From Burkholderia sp. Ax-1724 (lineage in GTDB: Bacteria; Pseudomonadota; Gammaproteobacteria; Burkholderiales; Burkholderiaceae): DNA of 64,000 bases. The stretch spans positions 62,001-126,000 of the forward strand of contig NZ_VWWL01000017.1 in NCBI RefSeq assembly GCF_011752995.1, given 5' to 3'. Position numbers and translations under genes: made by a program. The notes below the pieces were generated by a model. The model did no database searches. It was not told where the DNA came from and saw nothing but the letters and a program-made list of their open reading frames with translations. The stretch's first letter is position 1. Every line of letters starts with the position of its first letter. This document shows positions 1 through 7,700 of the stretch, piece by piece.

Positions 1-424
1 GCGAAGGCGTGGGCGGAATGAGAGGCCGTACCGCGTTAGAGATGCCGCTTGCGTGACGCTCTAAACGATCAGAACATCGGATTCTGAATCGGTAAACCGC
101 ACGGCCAAAATCGACGGTATTGAAATGTTCAATGCCGGTCGATTTTCACAAGGAATCAAGCCTACAACTCTTGCATGACAGAGTGGTGAAATTTATTCGA
201 GAAATGATGATCTTTGTTTGAGTACTTTTTATATGATCTTCCGCCATTTTAGGTATGCATGCCATGCATCGACTCTAGTTTTAACAGGTGACTATTGACC
301 GATGCATAGCATATTGAGAAGCGACTTATCTTTCAAATGTATTTTCATATTCTTTCATTTTAATAAAGAGAAGTGGCTGGTCCGAACGGATTTCCGCTTA
401 GGCCAGGTATCTGCCGAGTCTCGT
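1..424. other. AT-rich stretch without a supported gene
   Basis: No convincing coding region is visible. The part from about 160 to 400 is much richer in A and T than the rest of the window. The only open frame (302-487, plus) encodes a low-complexity, Phe-rich peptide with no recognisable feature. The composition fits a promoter-rich or horizontally acquired spacer at the edge of a small island that also carries the Hcp-like gene next door. No repeat or integrase remnant was seen. Confidence 0.5.
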
Positions 425-1159
425 TTAGCTGTCGTTGTCATAGGTGCCTTTCCATATGATTTGTCCGGGCATGAGACCCCCGCCTAAGCCTTCCTGTAGT
501 CCCTCGTTAACGCCGCGAACAACGATCACGGCAGGGGCGGCATTGACAGCCAGGGTCATGAACGACTGAATCATGATCGCCATTTCCAGTAGCTCAGGTT
601 TTATGCCACAAAGCAAAACCGTCACATCCGTACCGTAGAGCAGGTCAGAGCTGCCGTCAAAATAGATCGCATCACCTTCCAACTTTTGTGGCGTGAGATT
701 GCCATGACATGCTGCTGTTTCATAGACGATGCCGTTGCTGGGGAAGTCGGTTGTTGATCCGGTTCCAGCGATTTCCCGTCCTTTGAGGGTTATTTTGGGC
801 AAGGTTAGTTTTCTGTGCAGCAGTTTCGGAATCGGGACGGAGATAGCCATCCCAAATCCGGCATATTTGAACTGCCGGCGTTTGCCTTCAGGGTCATCCA
901 GAACCAGGAGTCCAGCGGATACGAGGAATGCGCCAAGACTACTCGCGCCGAGTTGACTTTGTACGGTGTATTCCTGCTTCACCCTGGCGAACGGGAGCGT
1001 TACGTGCTCCCAGTAGGTGCTGGTCGCCGCATTGGGCTCCACGCCCGTAATGATCACATCGCCTATCGTGATCTTTAGAAAATCGAGTGGCGTATCCGCC
1101 ACACCATCTCCACTTTGATTTGAGTTTGACCTGTTGTTAGCCAGTAAACGATCAACCAT
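425..1159 (-). CDS. Hcp-like (C-terminal half) protein with unknown extension
   Basis: A 244-residue protein of uncertain function. Residues about 26-65 (FLKITIGDVIITGVEP, then WEHVTLPFARVKQEYT) resemble the C-terminal beta strands of the type VI secretion tube protein Hcp, where ITLEDVLVTSV and AARVKQQYWEQ are typical. The first ~100 residues expected of Hcp are absent. An in-frame stop lies eight codons upstream of the chosen ATG, and no continuation was found in the other frames. The remaining ~170 residues are not recognised. They contain a hydrophobic segment near 195-215 (MIQSFMTLAVNAAPAVIVV) followed by a Gly-rich stretch. Base composition is richer in A/T than the neighbours. It could be a truncated Hcp with an effector-like extension, or an unrelated beta-rich protein. 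The Hcp resemblance is judged by eye. Confidence 0.5.
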   Translation of the reverse strand: MVDRLLANNRSNSNQSGDGVADTPLDFLKITIGDVIITGVEPNAATSTYWEHVTLPFARVKQEYTVQSQLGASSLGAFLVSAGLLVLDDPEGKRRQFKYAGFGMAISVPIPKLLHRKLTLPKITLKGREIAGTGSTTDFPSNGIVYETAACHGNLTPQKLEGDAIYFDGSSDLLYGTDVTVLLCGIKPELLEMAIMIQSFMTLAVNAAPAVIVVRGVNEGLQEGLGGGLMPGQIIWKGTYDNDS

Positions 1160-1481
1160 TCGGCGTCGCTCGCGGCGCTTTCACGTACGTCCGTTTCGCG
1201 TAGATGTGCCGTGCCAGGCTATGTTCGGAAAAGTCCATTTCAATTGGAATGGGATAACTCCGAAAAGTGGGATTGTGAGATCGGAATCAAAACCAAAGGC
1301 CTGCGCGGGATTGCTCCGGCAGGCCCGTCAGTCATTGCAGTTGAAGCTACTATGACAGTGCAAACAGATCGGTTTCGCGACTCGGGCGCGAGCGATCATG
1401 CTGCGTCGTCTTATCTAATCGGAAAACCTCGGTCAACCCATGTCATGGACGAAGAGCAGCACCCGCTCCAATGACGTTCAA
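1160..1481. other. Intergenic stretch, nothing recognised
   Basis: This 322-bp gap lies upstream of the Hcp-like gene and downstream of the porin gene. Short open frames exist on both strands, the longest a plus-strand frame at 1211-1474, but none shows a family signature. The missing N-terminal half of Hcp is not encoded here in any minus-strand frame. Confidence 0.4.
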
Positions 1482-2666
1482 TCAGAACGCGTGCCGCAAC
1501 CCCACCATCCCGACGAACTGCGAAGGCCCCGACGACGGCGTCGTGTTCTGCGAGTCGCCCACCACCGCGACCGCGTCGGCAATGCTCACGCCGCTGCCCG
1601 CCGCGATCAGCGCCTTGCCGCTCGCATGCTGATATGCCTCGAGCGCATAGAGCGTCGTGCGTGTCGAGAGGTTGTACGTCTGCTCGAACGAAATCTGCTG
1701 GTAGTGCGCGGGATCGTCGATGCCGTTCGCCTTGCTCTGCTGCGTGAAGCTATAGCCGCCGCCGACCGTCACGCTCGGCGTGACCCGGTAGGTCGCAATC
1801 ACGCCGTAGGTGTTGAACACGGCCTTGTCGAGGAACAGCGAGCCGTTGCCCGGCGCGTACTGCACGTTCGAGTAGTTGAGCCCGACCATCAGATCGTGCC
1901 AGCTATAGCGGCCCGCCGCCGCGAACAGTTGCGCGCTGCGCGCGCTCGCATAACCGTTGTTCACCGGCGAGTTGATCGCGAAGCTGCCGAGCGCCGCGCT
2001 CGTCGCGACGTCCTTGAGCTTCACGTAGCCGGCCGCGATCGACACCGGCTGATAGTCGTAGCGGAACGCCGCGCTGAAATTGCTGCCGTTCGCGACGCTG
2101 CCCGGCACGCCGCCGAGCGCGTATTGCGCGCTCATCTGCAGGCCCGCGAGCGTCGGCGATAAGTAGGTTACCGAATTATTGAAGCGCAGCGTCGTGTCGA
2201 GCGCGTCGATATCGCCGGGGTGCGCGCCGGTCGCACCGGTCAGCACGCCGGTCGGCCCGAGCGCGCCGACCATGTTGAAGTAGGGCGTGTACTGGCGGCC
2301 GAGCGTCACGGTGCCGTAGCGGTCATTGGCGAGGCCGACATAAGCCTGGCGGTTGAACAGGTAGCCCGCGGTGCTTTGCGCGCCGGTCAGCGAATTGAAG
2401 CCGCTTTCGAGCCGGAAGATCGCCTTCGTGCCGCCGCCGAGATCTTCCGAGCCGACCAGGCCGAACTTGCTCGCCTGCAGGTTGCCCTGGCTCATATAGA
2501 AGTTCGAATGCCCCTTCTGGTTGCTGACATAGCTGAACGCATTGTCGACGACGCCATACAGCGTGACGCTGCTTTGCGCCGATGCGTTGGTCGACAATAC
2601 GGCGCCCGCGAACGGCAGGCAGCAGAGGACGAACGCGCGGATGCGCGCGTGCTGGATGGGATTCAT
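1482..2666 (-). CDS. Gram-negative general porin (Burkholderia OmpC-like)
   Basis: Outer-membrane trimeric porin of 394 residues, a normal length for the beta-proteobacterial porin family. A signal peptide ends near ASAQS (residues 28-32). The mature protein opens with the family signature SSVTLYGVVDNAFSYVSN, followed by SKFGLVGSEDLGGGTKAIFRLESGF, a set of alternating beta strands, and a terminal VGLRHAF with the C-terminal Phe used for outer-membrane insertion. It lies downstream of and co-oriented with a GH31 glycosidase and an MFS transporter, so it may admit the sugar they use. A 228-bp gap upstream means it may have its own promoter. The start ATG has GGAGA about 13 bases upstream. Substrate selectivity cannot be read from the sequence. 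Confidence 0.93.
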   Translation of the reverse strand: MNPIQHARIRAFVLCCLPFAGAVLSTNASAQSSVTLYGVVDNAFSYVSNQKGHSNFYMSQGNLQASKFGLVGSEDLGGGTKAIFRLESGFNSLTGAQSTAGYLFNRQAYVGLANDRYGTVTLGRQYTPYFNMVGALGPTGVLTGATGAHPGDIDALDTTLRFNNSVTYLSPTLAGLQMSAQYALGGVPGSVANGSNFSAAFRYDYQPVSIAAGYVKLKDVATSAALGSFAINSPVNNGYASARSAQLFAAAGRYSWHDLMVGLNYSNVQYAPGNGSLFLDKAVFNTYGVIATYRVTPSVTVGGGYSFTQQSKANGIDDPAHYQQISFEQTYNLSTRTTLYALEAYQHASGKALIAAGSGVSIADAVAVVGDSQNTTPSSGPSQFVGMVGLRHAF

Positions 2667-2894
2667 GATGGACGTGTCTCCAGACTGGATGAATAGGCTT
2701 GAGAGATCAATGAGCGCTCGGTCAGTTTCCGATTGGAGTGGGTCGGAGTTGATAGGGCGTTCATCGATCTCTCAGGCCGCTGCGGTTGTTGTTTCGTGCT
2801 GCGCGGTACTTCGTCTTTTGTACTTCGTACGTCGTTTGTGCTTCGTTTGTGCTTCGTTTGTGCCTCGTGGTGCTGGCGAGTGTCTCGCGATACC

Positions 2895-5327
2895 TCAGTG
2901 CGGCAGTGAAACTGTCAGGCAGCGCCAGCCGTCCGCGACATGGTCGTCGGCCAGCGTGCCGTTTGCGCAGACGATCGCGCGCGTTTCGCTCATCGGCACG
3001 AAGATGCGAACCTGCGCTTGCACCTGCGATTGCGGCAGCCAGCCCGGACGCTCGACCGCGATGCGCAACGTGCCCGTATCGTCGCTCGATAGCGCGACCT
3101 TCCAGCGCCCTTGCTCGCCGTTGCGCCATGCCTCGCTCTCGCCGTCGTCTTCGATCGAGCCGCCTTGCGCGGTGCCCATGCCCGCATACGGCACCGCGAT
3201 GAACGCGCGTTCGTCGGCGGGGCGGCCGAAGTGCTGCTCGGCAACGTTCAGCGGAATCACGCTGCCTTCGCGCAGCAGGAACACGGGACGCTCGAACGGC
3301 GCCGGCAGCGTGACGGTCTGGCCGCCAGCGAACGTCTCGCCGCTCCAGTACGACACCCAGCGCGTGCCGGCCGGCAGATACACGTCGCGCGTGGTCCGGT
3401 TCGCGTCGACCACCGGCGCGACCAGCATCGACGAGCCGAGCATCATGTCGTCGCCGTCGGCGAGGCAGCGCGGATCGTGCGGAAACTCCGCGAACATCGG
3501 CCGCAACACCGGCTCGTAAGCGCTGTGCGATTGCCACAGCAGTTCGTACAGGTAAGGGATGAGCCGGTAGCGCAGCTTGATCAGATCGGCGACCTGTTGC
3601 GTGACCTCGGGGTACATCCACGGCTCGTTGACGGTGCCGTCGTCGTTCCACGAGTGAATCGAAAAGCGCGGCAGGAAGATGCCGAACGCGACCCAGCGCG
3701 CGAACAGTTCCGCTCCAGGCGCCGGACCCGCGAAGCCGCCGATGTCGTGTCCGCTGTTCGAGATGCCGGACATCGCGAGTCCGAGGCCCATCTTCAGATT
3801 GAAGCGCAGCGTTTCCCACGACGTGTAGTTGTCGCCCGACCATGTCTGCACGTAGCGATGCATGCCGACGCCGCCCGAGCGCGACACGAGGAACGGCCGT
3901 TTGTCTGGCGCATGCTCGCGCTGCGCGTCGTGCGACGCGCGCATCATCAATTGCGTTTGCAACACCTTGGCCTGATGCTCCGGATAGGCACGGCCGAAGC
4001 CATGCGCGAGCGCATTCGGCGTCCAGATCTCGAACTCGTTGTTGTCGTTCCACGTGGCCGCGATGCCGTACCGGAGCAGCGCGTCTTTCACGCGCGCTTT
4101 CCACCAGTCGATCGTTGCCGGATTCGTGAAGTCGAGATAGGCGCCCACTTCGTCCCAGAACTGCACCCATGCGGGTTCGCCGTCGGATGCTGCGATCAGC
4201 AGACCGGCTTGCGCGACTTCCCCGAACTTCGGATGGTCTTGCAGCAAACACGGCTTGATATTGGCGCACAGCCGCACGCCGTGATCGAGATAGCTTTGCA
4301 CGAAGCCGTCGATGTCCGGAAACTTCTCGTGATTCCAGTTGAACACGTAGCGCTTCGGCCCGATCGACGTATAGCCCGAGGACAGATGGAACGAATCGCA
4401 CAGCACGTCGTGCTCGCGGCAGCGCTCGATGAATTCGCCCATCTGCTGCTGCGCGTCCGGCGCGTCGGTGTAGCTCATCGTCGAGCCGGAGTAGCCGAGG
4501 CCCCACTTCGGCATCCACGCGGGACGGCCAGTGAGCCACGTGAAGCGGCGCACCGCGTCGAGCGGCGTGCCCGGCGAGGCGATGAAGTAATAGTCGAGAT
4601 CGCCATGCTCGGCGATGAAATGGCGATAGTGGCCGTGATAGTTGTCGAGCTCGCGGCCCATGTCGAAGCGGCAATCGGCGAGCGTGTCGTAGAAGAGCCC
4701 GAAGCCCGTCGACGTCTGCGGCTGCCATGTCACGTAAAACGGAATGTGCTTGTAGAGCGGGTCCGTGGTGCGCGCGCTGTAGCCCATCGCGTCGATGTTG
4801 CGCATCTCGTAGCTCTGCTGCGCGCGATCGAGCGAGCCGGCGCGCTCACCGAAGCCGACGTACATTTCGTCGCGGCGCCGTTCGAGGTAGTGATAGACGC
4901 GCGAGTCCCACCAGCCGAAGTTGTACGCCTGCGTTTTGCGATCGCTCATGACGCGATGCCACGTGCCCTCGTGCAGGATGTCCCATGCGCAGGTGCCGCC
5001 TTCGAGCGCCACGCTCACGCGCACGCGCGCGGTTTCGATCACGACGTGGCCGGCCTGTTCCGAGACCGTGAACGGCGGCGGCGTGAAGCCGCTCAGGTCG
5101 TGCCGTTCGCGGCCTGCGAGCGGCACGTCGTCGGCGCCGGGCGCGATCGCCCACGTGCGTGGTCCACGCGTTTCGCCGTCCGGCAGCACGAGCACGCGGA
5201 TGATGTCGTCCGCGAGCACGAACAGTTCGATGCGGCAGTTCGGTTGCGCAGTCAGCACGATCGGGTTGCCGGCCGTGGACGACAGCGCGAAGCGCGGCGG
5301 ATGCCTGAGAGTGGTCGATGAGGGCAT
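2895..5327 (-). CDS. Glycoside hydrolase family 31 (alpha-glucosidase/alpha-xylosidase-like)
   Basis: An 810-residue retaining alpha-glycosidase. The catalytic barrel shows the GH31 landmarks. WNDNNE at 426-431 carries the predicted nucleophile D428, and WSGDN at 496-500 the predicted acid/base D499. SGISNSGHDIGGFAG (520-534) and ARWVAFGIFLPRFSIHS (543-559) form the usual substrate-site walls. An N-terminal beta-sandwich precedes the barrel and beta-rich domains follow. There is no signal peptide, so it is probably cytoplasmic and acts on an imported alpha-linked sugar. Its start lies 18 bp from the end of the MFS gene, which indicates co-transcription. Family membership is certain, but glucoside versus xyloside preference is not determined by the residues seen. 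Confidence 0.93.
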   Translation of the reverse strand: MPSSTTLRHPPRFALSSTAGNPIVLTAQPNCRIELFVLADDIIRVLVLPDGETRGPRTWAIAPGADDVPLAGRERHDLSGFTPPPFTVSEQAGHVVIETARVRVSVALEGGTCAWDILHEGTWHRVMSDRKTQAYNFGWWDSRVYHYLERRRDEMYVGFGERAGSLDRAQQSYEMRNIDAMGYSARTTDPLYKHIPFYVTWQPQTSTGFGLFYDTLADCRFDMGRELDNYHGHYRHFIAEHGDLDYYFIASPGTPLDAVRRFTWLTGRPAWMPKWGLGYSGSTMSYTDAPDAQQQMGEFIERCREHDVLCDSFHLSSGYTSIGPKRYVFNWNHEKFPDIDGFVQSYLDHGVRLCANIKPCLLQDHPKFGEVAQAGLLIAASDGEPAWVQFWDEVGAYLDFTNPATIDWWKARVKDALLRYGIAATWNDNNEFEIWTPNALAHGFGRAYPEHQAKVLQTQLMMRASHDAQREHAPDKRPFLVSRSGGVGMHRYVQTWSGDNYTSWETLRFNLKMGLGLAMSGISNSGHDIGGFAGPAPGAELFARWVAFGIFLPRFSIHSWNDDGTVNEPWMYPEVTQQVADLIKLRYRLIPYLYELLWQSHSAYEPVLRPMFAEFPHDPRCLADGDDMMLGSSMLVAPVVDANRTTRDVYLPAGTRWVSYWSGETFAGGQTVTLPAPFERPVFLLREGSVIPLNVAEQHFGRPADERAFIAVPYAGMGTAQGGSIEDDGESEAWRNGEQGRWKVALSSDDTGTLRIAVERPGWLPQSQVQAQVRIFVPMSETRAIVCANGTLADDHVADGWRCLTVSLPH

Positions 5328-5345
5328 GATGGGTCTCGAGGAAGG

Positions 5346-6725
5346 TTACGCGGCCGTGCCGGCGTTGAGTTCGGCGCGGCGCGCGCGGCCATGGCGCGGC
5401 ACGCCGCGCATCAGGATGATCAGCAGCGTCGCGCCGATGATGTCGAATACGCCGAGCGCACCGAACAGCGGCGTATAGCCGATCGAATCGGCGAGCGCGC
5501 CGACCATCAGCGAGAAGCCGAGGCCGCCGATCCACGCGGCCATGCCCGCAAAGCCGGCAACGGTGCCGACCTCGCCCGGGTCGAAGACGTCGGCGGCGAG
5601 CGTGTTGACGAGCGCGGAGAGCATCTGGTGCGCGAAGCCGCCCACGCAGAACAGCGCGATGGCCTGATACGGCGACGAGACGAAGCCGATCGACGCCGGC
5701 CCGAGCATCATCAGCGCGCCGAGCACGACGCCGGCGATGCGCGACCAGATCAGCGGCACGCGCAGATGCTTCATCAGGAACGGCGACAGGTAGCCGCCGA
5801 ACAGGCCGCCGAGGTCGGCGGCAAGGAACGGCAGCCAGGCGAACATCGCGATCTGCTTCAGATCCATATGACGCTGCGTGGCGAGATAGAGCGGAATCCA
5901 GAAGCTGAACGTTTGCCAGGCGGGCTCGGCGAAAAAGCGCGCCTGCGCGATCGCCCAGAAGCGGCGCGTGCGCAGCACCTCGCGCACGCTCGCGCGCTGC
6001 GCGGCGGGCGGCGCCTGGCCGTCGAGAATCATGCTGCGTTCGGCATCGCTGGCGCGCTTGTGTTCGTTGGGCGAGCGATACATCAGATACCACATGGCGG
6101 CCCACACGAAGCCGAGTGCGCCGGTGACCGCGAACGCGCTCTGCCAGCCGTAGCGCAGCGACAGGAACACCACGAGCGGCGGCGCGAGCAGCGAGCCGAG
6201 CGAGGTCCCCATATTGAAGTAGCCGACCGCGACCGATTTTTCGCGGTCGGGAAACCATTCTGCGACCACCTTCATGCCGGCCGGAATCGCGGCCGCTTCG
6301 GAGAGGCCCATGAAGCCGCGCAAGGCCGCGAGCGAAAACCAGCTGCCTGCGAAACCGTGGAACACGCCGGTCAGCGACCACAGGCAGGCGAACAGCGCAA
6401 AGCCGAGCCGCAGGCCGATCATATCGATGATGAGGCCGCAGATCGGCTGCATCACCGTGTAGCCGACCTGGAACGCGCCGACGACATACGAATATTGCTG
6501 TGTGCTCATGTGCAGCAGCTTCATCAGCTCGGGGGCCATCACGCCGAGCGCGTTGCGCGACAGATAGTTGATGATCGTCCCGAGGCAGACGAGGGCGATG
6601 ATCCACCAGCGCAATCCCTTGATCGTTTTCAAAATCAGTCTCCGTGGCGCGGCGAAACGCCACGCGGGTGGCGGCGCTCGCTGATGCGCGAATTCGAACA
6701 TTTGTTGATTTTCGGTGACAGTCAT
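5346..6725 (-). CDS. MFS transporter, ACS (ExuT/NanT-like) family
   Basis: Inner-membrane carrier of 459 residues with about twelve hydrophobic segments. After a polar N-terminus the first helix reads WWIIALVCLGTIINYLSRNALGV, a typical start for the anion:cation symporter group that imports hexuronates and other organic acids or sugars. RGFMGLSEAAAIPAGMKVVAEWFPDREK matches the family's loop 4-5 region. The first ~30 residues are unlike the family. The ATG at 6725 has GGTAGG close in front, and a second ATG eight codons later is possible. It is the first gene of the apparent MFS-GH31-porin operon, with two inverted repeats upstream that may be operators. The substrate is inferred to be an alpha-linked saccharide only because of the neighbouring glycosidase. 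Confidence 0.88.
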   Translation of the reverse strand: MTVTENQQMFEFAHQRAPPPAWRFAAPRRLILKTIKGLRWWIIALVCLGTIINYLSRNALGVMAPELMKLLHMSTQQYSYVVGAFQVGYTVMQPICGLIIDMIGLRLGFALFACLWSLTGVFHGFAGSWFSLAALRGFMGLSEAAAIPAGMKVVAEWFPDREKSVAVGYFNMGTSLGSLLAPPLVVFLSLRYGWQSAFAVTGALGFVWAAMWYLMYRSPNEHKRASDAERSMILDGQAPPAAQRASVREVLRTRRFWAIAQARFFAEPAWQTFSFWIPLYLATQRHMDLKQIAMFAWLPFLAADLGGLFGGYLSPFLMKHLRVPLIWSRIAGVVLGALMMLGPASIGFVSSPYQAIALFCVGGFAHQMLSALVNTLAADVFDPGEVGTVAGFAGMAAWIGGLGFSLMVGALADSIGYTPLFGALGVFDIIGATLLIILMRGVPRHGRARRAELNAGTAA

Positions 6726-6820
6726 CCTACCACTTGCAATGGGCCGAGATACCAGGGAAAACCATGTCGATTTCTCAAAGTTTCCTTGATTTTCCGGGAT
6801 AATTTGGAGATTTCTTATTT

Positions 6821-6839
6821 CAGATCGTAATGTGATCTG
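6821..6839. promoter_or_regulatory. Inverted repeat CAGATC-N7-GATCTG, candidate operator
   Basis: CAGATC and GATCTG form perfect 6-bp arms separated by 7 bp, about 100 bp before the MFS start. The size and position suit a repressor or activator site for the sugar operon. The binding protein is unknown and no regulator gene is adjacent. Confidence 0.45.
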
Positions 6840-6868
6840 ATGACTGATTTTTTGTTAGACAGGTTTAT

Positions 6869-6884
6869 ATGTTCTTTCGAACAT
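6869..6884. promoter_or_regulatory. Inverted repeat ATGTTC-N4-GAACAT, candidate operator
   Basis: ATGTTC and GAACAT form perfect 6-bp arms around TTTC. A further ATGTTC follows at 6889-6894, and a GAACAT half site sits inside the start of the MFS gene at 6696-6701. The repetition of the half site suggests a regulatory protein with several contacts. Confidence 0.4.
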
Positions 6885-7115
6885 CGTAATGTTCGTTTTC
6901 GGTGTCGGCAAAACGAACCGGTTCGAAGCGCCGCAGGCGGCGGGCGAGGCCATTTTTTGCCGCCTTCTTCACCGCTTTATGTCCGATGTAACCAGACGTT
7001 ACCTGTTGCGTGAGCACGCGATTTTCAGCATCAGTTATTACAAAGTTGAAATACGCGCGACGCGACCTTGCGTTATATTTCCGCCAACAAAACGTGTTTC
7101 CATAAAGGGTGATCA

Positions 7116-7451
7116 ATGAAGTCCGCTCGTCTTGTTCCGCTTGTGCTCGGGGTGTTGACGTTGGCCGCGTCGGGTGCGGCGATGGCCGGTGGCCTCAACG
7201 TCGGCGTCAATATCGGCATTCCCGCTCCGGTCTACGTTGCGCCGGCTCCGGTCTACGCACCGCCGCCGCCGCCCGTCGTCTATCAGCCGGCGCCTGCTTA
7301 TTACGGTGGTCCGCAGATCGTGATCGGCTGGCATGGCGACCGTTACTGGGACGGCCATCGCTACTGGGCGCGTGACGACTGGTATCGCCACCATCCGCCG
7401 GGACGCGGCGGCTATGGACACGATCGCGGCAATCATCGCGGTTGGCACTGA
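7116..7451 (+). CDS. Small exported PXPV-repeat-like protein
   Basis: A 111-residue exported protein. The first ~24 residues form a signal peptide ending AAMAGG. A short region rich in PAPVY units (PAPVYVAPAPVYAPPPPP) follows and recalls the PXPV-repeat family of small beta-proteobacterial secreted proteins. The C-terminus is rich in Trp, Tyr, His, Arg and Gly (WHGDRYWDGHRYWARDDW). AAAGGG six bases before the ATG supports the start, and a strong terminator follows at 7561-7587. The role is unknown; such proteins are usually annotated only as periplasmic or surface-associated. Confidence 0.8.
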   Translation: MKSARLVPLVLGVLTLAASGAAMAGGLNVGVNIGIPAPVYVAPAPVYAPPPPPVVYQPAPAYYGGPQIVIGWHGDRYWDGHRYWARDDWYRHHPPGRGGYGHDRGNHRGWH

Positions 7452-7560
7452 GTCGGCACTGAGTCAGCGCTGCCTGGTGCTGCGGCGTTGAGCCGGTGTC
7501 AGGCATCACGCTGCGTGTTGCGCAGCTCATTACGCTCCTTAACCGGCAGCGCAAAACGGA

Positions 7561-7587
7561 AACCGCCCGCAAGGGCGGTTTTTCTTT
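7561..7587 (+). terminator. Rho-independent terminator
   Basis: AACCGCCC-GCAA-GGGCGGTT forms an eight-base-pair stem followed by a T-rich run. It lies 110 bp after the small exported protein gene and before yejA. Confidence 0.9.
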
Positions 7588-7700
7588 GGTGCGAGCGTTT
7601 GTAACCACAACGCATGGCCTTGCACGAGTCGAGCAGATTGCGCGGATTAATTGGGTAGAATGCCCCGCACCGCCATTGCCCACTCATCAGCAAGACCTCT

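Larger units (their letters stand above)
6726..7115. other. Intergenic region between sugar operon and secreted protein gene
   Basis: A 390-bp AT-richer gap between two divergent transcription units. It holds the two inverted repeats listed separately. Small open frames on both strands around 6865-7119 lack any family signature or ribosome-binding site and were not called. Confidence 0.5.

Noticed and set aside
302..487. A 61-codon open frame in the AT-rich left edge
   Set aside because: No ribosome-binding site or family resemblance; it overlaps the 3' end of the Hcp-like gene on the other strand.
3111..5321. A 736-codon plus-strand open frame opposite the GH31 gene
   Set aside because: It is the antisense shadow of a high-GC gene, with Arg/His/Ala-rich low-complexity translation and no family motif. 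The minus-strand GH31 protein explains the region fully.
6865..7119. Small frames on both strands before the PXPV-like gene
   Set aside because: They overlap each other and the inverted repeats, with no ribosome-binding site and no known motif.
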